This document shows, one piece after another, positions 1 to 7,428 of a DNA stretch of 29,298 nt. The notes under the pieces are model-generated. The model was not told the origin of the DNA. It did not search any database and worked only from the letters and a program-made list of their open reading frames with translations. The stretch's first letter is position 1. Each line of letters begins with the position of its first letter. Origin of the DNA: Chloroflexota bacterium. GTDB lineage: Bacteria > Chloroflexota > UBA11872. Location: positions 1 to 29,298 of the forward strand of contig JAPPFO010000041.1 in the NCBI GenBank assembly GCA_028875175.1, in the 5' to 3' direction. A program made the translations under genes and the position numbers.

Positions 1-1657
1 CCTTGGTCCAGAAGCGGGCGTAGAGCAGGTGCATGACGCTGTGCTCGGCGCCGCCGACGTACAGGTCCACGGGCATCCAGCGTCGGACGGTGTCGGGGTC
101 GAAGGCTTGTTCATGCTGGTTGGGGCTGCAGAAGCGCAGGAAGTACCAGCTGGAGCAGGCGAAGCCGCCCAGGGTGTCGGTCTCGCGCCGGCCGGGCTGA
201 CCGCAGGTGGGACAGGGGATGTTGACCCAGTCCTCGACGGCGTCCAGGGGCGAGCGTCCGCCCAGCTGCTGCGGGTCGATCTGCTCGACGTAGGGCAGCA
301 GGACGGGTAGCTGGTCCTCGGGCACCGGGACCTCGCCGCAGGCCTGGCAGTGCACGATGGGGATGGGGGTGCCCCAGTAGCGCTGGCGGGAGATCAGCCA
401 GTCGCGCAGCTTGTAGTTGACGGCGAAGTCGCCCGTGCCCCGGTCGCGCAGCCACTCGGTGACGGCCCGCACGCCGTCCGCAACCGACAGGCCGTCGAAC
501 CGGCCGGAGTTGACCATGGGGCCGTCGCCGACGAAGGCCTCGGTCAGCGGCTCCCCGGCCCAGTCGGGCGGGGCGATGACGGTGCGGATTTCGATGCCGT
601 AGCGGGTGGCGAAGTCGAAGTCGCGCTCGTCGTGGGCCGGCACGGCCATGATGGCGCCGGTGCCGTAGGTCATCAGGACGTAGTCGGCGATCCAGATGGG
701 CAGGCGCTCGTCATTAACGGGGTTGATGGCGAAGCCGCCGGTGAAGACGCCGGTCTTGTCGTCGTCCAGCGCCACGCGGTCCAGCTCGGCCTTGCGGGCG
801 GCGGCGGCCACGTAGGCCTGGACCTCGTCGGCGCGGTCCGGCGTGGTGACGCGGGCGACCAGCGGGTGCTCGGGGGCCAGCACCATGAAGGTGGCGCCGA
901 AGAGGGTGTCGGGGCGGGTGGTGAAGACCGGGATTTCGTCGCCGGTCTCGGCCGTGAAGGTCACATCGGCGCCTTCGCTGCGGCCAATCCAGTTGACCTG
1001 GGCGGCGCGGGTTTCGTCCGGCCAGTCCAAGCCTTCCAGGTCTTCGATCAGCTGGTCGGCGTAGTCGGTGATCTTGAAGAACCACTGGGTCAGCTCGCGC
1101 TGGGTGACGTCGGGGTGGTCACGCCAGCAGGTGCCGTCGGCGTTGACTTCCTCGTTGGCCAGGGCGCCGCAGATGGGGCACCACCATTGCAGCCCGGAGG
1201 CCCGGTAGGCCAGCCCGCGCTCGAAGAGCTTCAGGAACATCCACTGGGTCCAGCGGTAGTACTCGGGGTGGGTGGAGTTGATCTCGCGATTCCAGTCAAA
1301 CGACCCGCCGGCCAGGTTCAGCTGCCGCTTGTAGTTGGCACTCCACTCGCGGGTCAGGTCGGCCGGGTGGCGGCCGGTCTCGATGGCGGCGTTTTCGGTG
1401 GGCAGGCCAAAGGCGTCCCAGCCCATGGGGTGCAGCACGTCGTAGCCGCGCATGCGCATGACGCGGGAGATCACGTCGGTGGGCACGTAGTTGCGCAGGT
1501 GGCCGACGCTGAGCCCGTCGCCCGAGGGGTAGGGGAAGAAGTCCAGGCAATAGAAGGTGGGGCGGTCGGACGGCTCGGGCGTGCGGTACAGGTCCTGCTC
1601 AGCCCAGCGGGCGCGCCACTTGGGATCGATATCGGTGGGACGGAAGTCGGTGGTCAT
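1..1657 (-). CDS. leuS: Leucyl-tRNA synthetase, N-terminal part (runs off the left edge)
   Basis: Charges tRNA-Leu with leucine in the cytoplasm. The gene reads leftward from an ATG at 1657-1655 and is still open at base 1, giving 552 residues of a protein that is usually 800-900. The class I HIGH-type signature appears as SVGHLRNY after FPYPSGDG (about residues 42-57), followed by HPMGWDAFGLPTENA. A first Cys pair (CPICGALANEEV) precedes the CP1 editing domain, which carries TTRPDTLFGATFMVLAPEHP. The catalytic domain resumes at RDWLISRQRYWGTPIP with another Cys set (CPTCGQPGRRE, then CSSWYFLRF). The last visible residues, YARFWTK, are typical of the stretch before the KMSKS loop, so KMSKS and the anticodon-binding domain lie outside the window. 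No clear Shine-Dalgarno precedes the ATG. It is divergent from the ABC exporter genes. Family assignment is secure. Confidence 0.97.
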   Translation of the reverse strand, partial: MTTDFRPTDIDPKWRARWAEQDLYRTPEPSDRPTFYCLDFFPYPSGDGLSVGHLRNYVPTDVISRVMRMRGYDVLHPMGWDAFGLPTENAAIETGRHPADLTREWSANYKRQLNLAGGSFDWNREINSTHPEYYRWTQWMFLKLFERGLAYRASGLQWWCPICGALANEEVNADGTCWRDHPDVTQRELTQWFFKITDYADQLIEDLEGLDWPDETRAAQVNWIGRSEGADVTFTAETGDEIPVFTTRPDTLFGATFMVLAPEHPLVARVTTPDRADEVQAYVAAAARKAELDRVALDDDKTGVFTGGFAINPVNDERLPIWIADYVLMTYGTGAIMAVPAHDERDFDFATRYGIEIRTVIAPPDWAGEPLTEAFVGDGPMVNSGRFDGLSVADGVRAVTEWLRDRGTGDFAVNYKLRDWLISRQRYWGTPIPIVHCQACGEVPVPEDQLPVLLPYVEQIDPQQLGGRSPLDAVEDWVNIPCPTCGQPGRRETDTLGGFACSSWYFLRFCSPNQHEQAFDPDTVRRWMPVDLYVGGAEHSVMHLLYARFWTK

Positions 1658-1799
1658 GGGGAAGAGCCAGCGAGGCCAAGTCCTGAAAGGCAGCCTGCCA
1701 TTCTAGGCGGCTCGACTTCGTTTGGACGGAAACCGCCCGTTACGCTGCCCTGGGCGCCACGTTTCCAGAGGGCGTGACCGCGGGCAATTGGAGCGTGCG

Positions 1800-2744
1800 T
1801 TGACCGGCCAAGTTCCGAGCCGCGAGCAGGACGTCGTGTACGAGTTGCGCGACGTGGTCATGATCTACTCCGGTCAACAGGAACGAGCGAATGACGGCAT
1901 CTCGCTCGACGTTCGTCGCGGCGAGATCTTTGGCATCTTGGGGGACAACGGCGCCGGCAAGACCACCCTGGTACGGCAGATGGTCAACCTGCTGCAGCCG
2001 ACGTCGGGCTCGATTCGCCTTTTCGGACGACCCGTTGCCGACGATCCATTTGCGGTAACAACCCGAGTCGGCTTCATGCCGCAGGACGGCGCGGTGCTCG
2101 ACAGCCTGACCGTTGGCGAGATTCTCTTCGTGACTGCCCGCTTGCGGGGTGAGAGCCGTTCCGGGGCGCGAAGCGAGCGGGACCGGCTGATTGACCTGTG
2201 GCAACTGACCGCGGTCCGGCGCCGGCCGTGTCGCCATCTGTCCGGCGGGCAGCTACGCCTGGTGCAACTGGCGTTGGCCACCGCTACCACGCCTCCCGTC
2301 GTCATCCTGGACGAGCCGACGGCCAATCTCGATGCCCAGCGCCGGCAGTTGGTGTGGACGAACCTTCGTCAGCTCAACAGGGAACAGGGAACCACGGTGA
2401 TCTTCATCACTCACGACGCCGTGGAAGCCGAAAAGATCATCGAGCGGGTGGCCATCCTCCGCGCCGGCCGCGTCGTCGCGATTGGGGAACCCGCCTCGCT
2501 CAAGCGACGCGTGGACCGGCAGGTGCGGCTGGAACTCGAGGCCGGCGCCGAGGATCCGCCGGCGCTCGGTGCGGGACTCGGGTTCCGACGTCTGCCTTCA
2601 GGCCGATGGCTTGCTCTTGTACCGAAGGACCAACTCTCTGAGGTGCTACAGCGCCTGGACCTCGAACGCTACGAGGACTTCCGGATCTATTCCTGCACGC
2701 TTGAAGATCTGTACCTCCACTACGCGGAGCGCGCGGGTGAATGA
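1800..2744 (+). CDS. ABC exporter ATP-binding protein
   Basis: ATPase subunit of an ABC-2 type exporter, partner of the permease encoded immediately downstream. Numbering from the TTG at 1800: Walker A GDNGAGKTT at residues 48-56, Q-loop in GFMPQDGAVLDSLTVGE, signature LSGGQLRLVQLALA, Walker B VVILDEPTANLD and H-loop ITHDAVEAE. About 90 residues follow the nucleotide-binding domain, as in DrrA/NodI-like subunits. The open frame extends upstream to a TTG at 1722; other candidates are TTG 1788 and GTG 1836. TTG 1800 is chosen because GGAG lies 6 bases upstream, but the start is uncertain. The stop overlaps the permease start by 8 bases, implying translational coupling. The exported substrate (drug, lipid or polysaccharide) is not recognisable. 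Confidence 0.9.
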   Translation: MTGQVPSREQDVVYELRDVVMIYSGQQERANDGISLDVRRGEIFGILGDNGAGKTTLVRQMVNLLQPTSGSIRLFGRPVADDPFAVTTRVGFMPQDGAVLDSLTVGEILFVTARLRGESRSGARSERDRLIDLWQLTAVRRRPCRHLSGGQLRLVQLALATATTPPVVILDEPTANLDAQRRQLVWTNLRQLNREQGTTVIFITHDAVEAEKIIERVAILRAGRVVAIGEPASLKRRVDRQVRLELEAGAEDPPALGAGLGFRRLPSGRWLALVPKDQLSEVLQRLDLERYEDFRIYSCTLEDLYLHYAERAGE

Positions 2745-3498
2745 TCGCCGTGGCCGGCAGGCTTTCGCCCTTCAACTGGCCGAGTTGCTGCTGGTGCAAC
2801 TGGCGAATTGGCGCTGGGGCTGGCGCAGCATGGTGGTGCTGGGCATGGCGGCACCGCTGCTCAGCATCACCATGCTCGGAATCCTCATCCGCGACTCGGG
2901 GGTGGTGGCGCTCGAATACGTGCTGGTCGGCAACGTGGTCCTGGCCCTGATGTTCGAGAACCAGAACAAAGTGTCGAGCAACTTTGCCTACATGCGGGCG
3001 AAGGGCACGTTGCACTTCGTTGCCACGCTGCCGGTGCACAAGTCGGCGCTCATCCTGGCAACCGTCGTGGCCTTTCTCCTGCTGGCCCTTCCCGCGGTTG
3101 TTGTCACGATTGCGGCCGGCTCGAGAATCCTGGGCGTCGCACTGGCGCCAAGCCCCTGGGTGCTGCTGGTGGTGCCGGTGTGCGCCATTCCACTGGCAAG
3201 CATCGGGGCCCTGGTTGGGTCGCTAGCGCGAACGCCCGAGGAAGCCGGCTCGGTCAGCCTGCTGTTGGCGCTACTGCTCCTGGGGCTGGGACCGGTTCTG
3301 GTGCCCCCTGAACGGCTGCCGGAGGCCCTCAACCTGGCCGGCTACGCGAGCCCGGCAACCTACGCCGCGTCGGCATTGCGACAGGTACTGCTGGGTCCTG
3401 TCAGCGCCCGGCTCGCACTGGATCTGGGTGTCCTGGCCGGCCTTTCCGTGGTCGTCCTCTGGTTCGTTGAGCGGCGCCTGCGTTGGCGAGTCGGCTGA
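2737..3498 (+). CDS. ABC-2 type exporter permease
   Basis: Membrane subunit of the exporter, 253 residues. It starts at GTG 2737 with GGAG 7 bases upstream and overlaps the ATPase stop. Six hydrophobic segments are visible, beginning with VVLGMAAPLLSITMLGILI, ALEYVLVGNVVLALMF and ALILATVVAFLLLALPAVVV. They continue with WVLLVVPVCAIPLASIGALV, GSVSLLLALLLLGLGPVLV and LDLGVLAGLSVVVLWFVE. This topology and length match ABC-2 permeases. The segment after helix 2 (ENQNKVSSNFAYMRAKGTLH, then FVATLPVHK) resembles the cytoplasmic coupling region where such proteins mention protein-size preferences or loop into the ATPase; that role is inferred. An ATG at 2741 lies in another frame and is not used. No terminator was recognised downstream. 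Confidence 0.88.
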   Translation: MNDRRGRQAFALQLAELLLVQLANWRWGWRSMVVLGMAAPLLSITMLGILIRDSGVVALEYVLVGNVVLALMFENQNKVSSNFAYMRAKGTLHFVATLPVHKSALILATVVAFLLLALPAVVVTIAAGSRILGVALAPSPWVLLVVPVCAIPLASIGALVGSLARTPEEAGSVSLLLALLLLGLGPVLVPPERLPEALNLAGYASPATYAASALRQVLLGPVSARLALDLGVLAGLSVVVLWFVERRLRWRVG

Positions 3499-3536
3499 TC
3501 GCGCCGGATCGGCCGAGGCAACGGGTTGGAAGTCGA

Positions 3537-3714
3537 TTAGCGTGTCCCTGGGTTCGCGCTTAGCCATTTCCGGCCGAGGTCGGCGCCGTCGGTGAGAACC
3601 TGGGTACCCGCCAGGATGGCGGCGCGGCAGGCGGTGGTATCGGTGAAGTTGGAAAGGAAGCAGTCCCAGCCCGGACAAGTAGAACGAGGTGTAGGCGTCC
3701 GCCAGCGTGTCCAA
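3537..3714 (-). pseudogene. Frameshifted coding remnant downstream of hicA
   Basis: Two overlapping minus-strand frames each carry only half of a plausible protein. The upstream half (from about 3714) reads LDTLADAYTSFYLSGLGLLP. The downstream half, in a second frame from about 3653 to the stop at 3537, reads SNFTDTTACRAAILAGTQVL and ends with LGRKWLSANPGTR. Joining them needs a single-base shift near 3651-3657. Either frame alone decays into Arg/His/Pro-rich sequence typical of non-coding GC-rich frames. The protein family is not recognised. It could be a broken third gene of the toxin-antitoxin island or unrelated debris. The rest of the stretch 3499-3768 shows nothing else I can support. 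Confidence 0.35.
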
Positions 3715-3768
3715 GCCGTGACTTCGTAATCCCGCAGTGACTCGGGTTCGGTTGAGGGCCCAGACGTG

Positions 3769-4014
3769 CTAGCGCAGCCCGTGCAACTCAATGAGCTTGA
3801 GCAGGCCGGAAACACCAATTTGCGTTTGCCTGGGACCCAAGATGGCGCGAAGAGTGCCTTGCGGGATGGGCCGGCTCCCGCGGTGTTTCTTTGTCGGGAT
3901 TATGGTCACGCGAGTCTCAGATGCCCCGTCGCGGCTAAAGGTCTTGGCGTAGGCGACGCCGTGCCGTGCCTCGCGTCTTCGCGTCCAGCCGTCTCGCTGA
4001 AGCAGCCGTTCCAA
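3769..4014 (-). CDS. hicA: HicA-family mRNA-interferase toxin (start codon problematic)
   Basis: HicA toxins are small double-stranded-RNA-binding-fold RNases that cleave mRNA and are neutralised by HicB. The 81-residue frame from TTG 4014 reads LERLLQRDGWTRRREARHG, with the family's catalytic His in ARHG, then ETRVTIIPTKKH and the C-terminal IPQGTLRAILGPRQTQIG with SGLLKLIELHG. The recognisable homology appears to begin further upstream: codons before the TTG read RLPAITCSQ, typical of HicA N-termini. However, no ATG, GTG or TTG exists between the hicB stop (4072-4074) and 4014. The real N-terminus may use a rare codon, may be the TTG with loss of strand 1, or the gene may be inactive. It lies in the same frame as hicB, directly after the hicB stop. 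Confidence 0.72.
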   Translation of the reverse strand: MERLLQRDGWTRRREARHGVAYAKTFSRDGASETRVTIIPTKKHRGSRPIPQGTLRAILGPRQTQIGVSGLLKLIELHGLR

Positions 4015-4071
4015 CTGTGAGCATGTGATCGCAGGGAGGCGCTCTCGTCGAGGCGCTATCTCGGTGCCGCC

Positions 4072-4410
4072 CTAGGCAAGCGCGGTCTTCTGAGGCTGGG
4101 TGCCGGCGTCCACAGCAATTGGCCGGACTTGTGTAAAGACCGATCCGGCGTTGATAGGCAGCGGCCTAGTGACTTTCTGAGGCGTGCGGTCGAGAAAGAC
4201 GGGAATCTCTTGCCTCTCGAAGAATCGCTCGCGCTCTCCAACGTCCTCCAAGCTGTTCAGATGCAACTGCACAAGGTCCGCCAACTCGTCAGCAACCTCG
4301 TCCACCGTGTCGCCAAAGGTCGCAGTTCCTAGTTCCAGACATTGGCCCAGCCACTGGTCACCCTCGCGTTGGAACTCGAAGGTCATGGCCACGTACGCGG
4401 TCGCGGGCAT
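4072..4410 (-). CDS. hicB: HicB-family antitoxin
   Basis: Antitoxin of the HicA partner encoded just downstream. The 112-residue protein begins MPATAYVAMTFEFQREGDQW, then LGQCLELGTATFGDTVDEV and ADELADLVQLHLNSLEDVGE, the HicB partial RNase-H-like fold of this subtype. The C-terminal third (from about residue 65) shows no clear ribbon-helix-helix or HTH DNA-binding domain. Autoregulation by HicB is therefore uncertain here. The start at ATG 4410-4408 has GGGGAG 4 bases upstream. The order antitoxin then toxin is common for HicBA variants. Divergent from the gene beginning at 4569; the 158 bases between (4411-4568) show no feature I can support. Confidence 0.75.
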   Translation of the reverse strand: MPATAYVAMTFEFQREGDQWLGQCLELGTATFGDTVDEVADELADLVQLHLNSLEDVGERERFFERQEIPVFLDRTPQKVTRPLPINAGSVFTQVRPIAVDAGTQPQKTALA

Positions 4411-4568
4411 CTAGCTCCCCGAATCCTCCAGATCGAACTAGGCGAGAGATTGGATCACGCTCACGCATCGCCTACGTTCGCGAACTCAATTCTACGGCGC
4501 ACACGTCAATGGTTGAGAAGGCGCACTATGGGCGGGAGCGTTGGCGCGCGAGACCAGGGAGTCGAGTT

Positions 4569-5525
4569 ATGGCACGCGAGGAGATGGCGGATGGGCAGAC
4601 GCGGGAGAACCTGCATGGGATTTGGATTGCGCTGACGACGCCGTTTACGGGGGACAACAGGATCGATACGGGGGTGGTGCGGGAGAACGTGCGGCGCTGC
4701 CATGCCGCGGGGCTGCACGGGGCGTACACGACCGATAGCGACGGGGAGTTTTACGCGATCGAATTGGACGACTTTCGCACCCTGGTGGAGGCGTTCGGGG
4801 ACGAGTGCCAGAGGGTGGGCATGCCCTCGCAGGCGGGGGTGACCTGGCTGAACACGCAGGGCACGGTGGACCGCCTGCGGATCGCGGCCGACAGCGGGGT
4901 GATGGGTGCGCACGTGGGGCATCCGGTGTTCATGCCGATGACGCCGGCCTCCTTCGACCGGTTCTGGGAGGACGTCTCGGACGCGGTGCCTGACGACTTC
5001 GGCCTGATCCAATACAACACGCCGCGGCAGCCGCACGTGCTGGGCGGCGCGGAATATCGGGCGCTGGCCGAGAAGTTTCCGAAGCTGGTTGGGGCCAAGT
5101 ACGTGCAGTAGGGGGTGGACGGTTTCATGGACGTGCGTCGGCAGGCGCCGGAGCTGAGCTGCTTTGCCGGGGAGCACGTGCTGACGGCCTTCGCCATGCA
5201 CGGCGCGCGCGGCAACTACTCGTGGATGGCGGGCTACAACCCGACCTTCATGCTGGATTGGTGGGACGAGATCGAGCGGGGCGACTGGGACGCGGCGGCG
5301 CGGCGCAACGAGCGGCTGCACGCCTTTGGCGGCATCGCCAAGCGCCACCTGGTGGAAGACGGCAACCTGCACGGCATCATCGGCAAGGCCATGTCGGCGG
5401 CCTCGCCGTTCCTGGTGGAAACCACCTGGGAGACGCGCCGGCCCTACCTGCCGGTGTCGCGCAAGGGCTGGGAAGGGTTCGTGCGGGCGGCGGCGGAGTT
5501 TCCAGATCTGGCCTACCAGCCGTGA
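4569..5525 (+). pseudogene. Dihydrodipicolinate synthase/N-acetylneuraminate lyase family protein interrupted by an in-frame TAG
   Basis: Class I aldolase-type TIM barrel of the DapA/NanA family. It is distinct from the lysine-pathway dapA at 22532-23449 and probably acts on a sugar acid. The frame opens with WIALTTPFTGDNRIDTGVV, has the catalytic Tyr in LIQYNTPRQ and the Schiff-base Lys in LVGAKYVQ. It then meets TAG at 5109-5111, three codons after the Lys. The same frame continues cleanly for 138 codons (GVDGFMDVRRQAPELS to FPDLAYQP) with the family's C-terminal half, ending at TGA 5523-5525. ATG 4569 is chosen because GGGAG lies 7 bases upstream; ATG 4509 is the alternative. No other lesion is visible, so this is a recent nonsense mutation, a sequence error or, less likely, readthrough. 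Without readthrough the barrel would be truncated and inactive. Confidence 0.82.
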
Positions 5526-5575
5526 CGCCGCCCGGGTGACGACGGTCCTGCGGATGTCGTCGTCGTGTCGCTGGG

Positions 5576-7132
5576 TCAGCCGCCGCGGACCTGGGTGCTG
5601 CTGGCGCCTATCTGGATGCCCGCGCCGGCGGTCTGGGACAGAGCCTCTTGGGCGTCCTGCTCAAGGAGTTCGTCGATGGCGGCGGCGGCATTCGAAAGCG
5701 CCTCCGCCGGGTCCGCCTGGCCCAGGGTCATCGGGCCGTCCACGTGCTGCAGCAAGGCGCCCTTGATTGGCGAGGCGTAGGGTCCCGGGATGGCGCGGGC
5801 GGCCTGGACCGCCTGCATGATCGCCCCGGCGTCCGCGTCTCCGTAGCCGCCCTGGCCGTGCAACTGCTCGGCCGAAGCCCCGCGCGCGGGCACGGTGGCC
5901 GCGGGAGCGATCTGGGCCGCCACCCAGTCCAGGGTCCGGAACGCGGCGTCTGGGTCAGGGCTGGTAGTGAGCAGACTCAGCACGCCGAACACTTCCGATT
6001 CGACAGCCGCGACGCGCCGTCGGGGCGGGGCGAGCAAGACGCCGCCGCCAAACGGGTTGCCGATGGCGCCGCCGCCGAAGAGTCCGCCAAGAAGGCCGCC
6101 GATGGGGGTGCCGGACATGGCGATCGGCGCGCCCTGGATGGTCATCCGGCCGTCGGTGATCTGCACGGCCACGGCACCTTCACCGGACGCGTCGGGCTCG
6201 AACTTCGGGCTCACGTCGTCGTTGGCCAGGTCGCGCAGGAACTGCACGGCCTCCAGGCCCGCGGTGGTGTCCAGGGCCGCCTGGCGTGCCTCCAGGTCGA
6301 CGACCGAGCCGCCGTTCTGCCAGATCCACTGCTGACTGGGCAGCATGGTCGGTGGAATCCAGAGTCCCCACTGCGAGGGATTGCCGGCGGCATCCACCTG
6401 CATGAGCCGGCGGGCGGTGTCCCGGAACTGGTCCCAGTCCCAGTCCCGCAGGCTTTCCAGGTCGACGCCAGCGTCCTCCAGGAGTTCCGGATTGCACTGC
6501 AGCAGGTTGACGGATGTCCAGAGCGGAACCCCGAAGAGGTCGTCGTCCCAGGTGAGCGCGTCGATGGCGGAGGGCAGGAAGTCGGCCGAGTTGAAGTCGG
6601 GCGCGGACGCGGCGGGGCCATTGACCGCGGCCAGGTGTCCGCGGGCGGCCAGCAGCAGGGCCAGGTCGGCATTCAGGAGCAACACCGCGTCGAGCTGCGG
6701 GTGGTTGGCCAGCAGGGCCTCGACGGCGGTCGCGATCTCCGCCGCATTGAAGCTGAGGGCTTGATCGAACTGGACGACGCTCAGGTCGCCCGGGGCCTCG
6801 GCGGTGCGCGTCGCGTCGGCGGCCAGGCCGGTGACACGCAGGCTCACCTGGTCGAAAAGCGGATTGCCGGTGGGGACGCCAATGGTGATCGGGGCGCCGG
6901 GCTGGGGAGTGGCCTCGCGTTCGTCAGCCGCGACGACGGGTGTGACGGGTCGCGACCCGGATGCGGCGGTTCGGCCGGAGGCCGCCGGCTTGGGCAACTC
7001 CGGGTCGCCGCAGGCGGCCAGCAGGGCGGCAGCCGATGCGCCAATGGTGGCCCAGCCGGCACTGCGGAGCAGCGAGCGGCGCGAGACGACGCCTGACTCC
7101 GGGTTCCCTGTTGGCATCTCCGAGCGAAACAT
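5576..7132 (-). CDS. Extracellular solute-binding lipoprotein, ABC sugar type, with Tat-like signal
   Basis: Substrate-binding component of an ABC importer, anchored outside the membrane as a lipoprotein. From ATG 7132 (518 residues) the N-terminus has a twin-arginine motif SRRSLL (residues 17-22), a hydrophobic stretch and a lipobox LAAC with Cys41. The body has the bacterial sugar-binding pattern, with LTWDDDLFGVPLWTSVNLLQ and WIPPTMLPSQQWIWQNGGSV. An unusual glycine-rich segment, GGLLGGLFGGGAIGNPFGGG, sits about two thirds along. The frame stays open to ATG 7255 (with AGGGAG 3 bases upstream) and ATG 7192. Those starts would put 40-57 extra residues before the signal peptide, so 7132 is preferred but not certain. 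No permease or ATPase of an importer is adjacent. It is convergent with the broken lyase gene, 50 bases away. Confidence 0.85.
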   Translation of the reverse strand: MFRSEMPTGNPESGVVSRRSLLRSAGWATIGASAAALLAACGDPELPKPAASGRTAASGSRPVTPVVAADEREATPQPGAPITIGVPTGNPLFDQVSLRVTGLAADATRTAEAPGDLSVVQFDQALSFNAAEIATAVEALLANHPQLDAVLLLNADLALLLAARGHLAAVNGPAASAPDFNSADFLPSAIDALTWDDDLFGVPLWTSVNLLQCNPELLEDAGVDLESLRDWDWDQFRDTARRLMQVDAAGNPSQWGLWIPPTMLPSQQWIWQNGGSVVDLEARQAALDTTAGLEAVQFLRDLANDDVSPKFEPDASGEGAVAVQITDGRMTIQGAPIAMSGTPIGGLLGGLFGGGAIGNPFGGGVLLAPPRRRVAAVESEVFGVLSLLTTSPDPDAAFRTLDWVAAQIAPAATVPARGASAEQLHGQGGYGDADAGAIMQAVQAARAIPGPYASPIKGALLQHVDGPMTLGQADPAEALSNAAAAIDELLEQDAQEALSQTAGAGIQIGASSTQVRGG

Positions 7133-7428
7133 AGGAGCCGTTCCGTCTGAATTCTCAACGCCGAATCGGCGAGGGTCTGTCGGAATGTTCATCGAGTTCT
7201 TTGGAAAGCGTCGGCCGCGGAAGGAAGGAAAGGAACGGCCAGTCACGGCGTGCACTCCCTAGCGTGGGGTTCTGAAGATAATAATCAGGTCGGCAGGTGG
7301 CGCCGACATCGGCATATCAGCGTGTTTATTTGCGTCGGTCGCTAGGCCGAAGGGACTAGCAGACCGCTGGCCGCCGAATCGTGCTCCCGGTACGGAGTCG
7401 TCGGAATGGACTCGTGGTTCCTTCGGGA
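7133..7428. other. Gap of about 300 bases between the solute-binding protein and SDR genes
   Basis: Both flanking genes read leftward, so this holds the leader and promoter of the solute-binding protein gene and the 3' end of the SDR unit. An AT-richer patch (AAGATAATAATCAGG at about 7274-7288, GTGTTTATTTGCG at about 7322-7334) contrasts with the surrounding GC-rich DNA and is a plausible promoter zone. I cannot assign -35 and -10 elements. The part 7133-7255 may be coding if the longer start of the solute-binding protein is used. Confidence 0.4.

Noticed and set aside
350..1777. Long plus-strand open frame antisense to leuS
   Set aside because: It is a Gly/Val/Ala-rich shadow of a clearly recognised synthetase on the other strand. 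Similar shadows opposite the MFS genes, the solute-binding protein, ftsK and pnp were dropped for the same reason.
3766..4020. Plus-strand ORF opposite hicA
   Set aside because: No family features and it lies fully antisense to a recognisable HicA frame.
4072..5525. Genome-wide TAG recoding (for example pyrrolysine) to explain the lyase-gene stop and the hicB-hicA junction
   Set aside because: Many complete genes in the window end in TAG, including dapA, pnp, ftsK and RNase J, so TAG is a normal stop here. A purely local event is more likely.
5526..5575. Terminator between the convergent lyase and solute-binding protein genes
   Set aside because: GACGAC and GTCGTC can pair, but the stem is only 6 bp with a 12-base loop and no T-tract.
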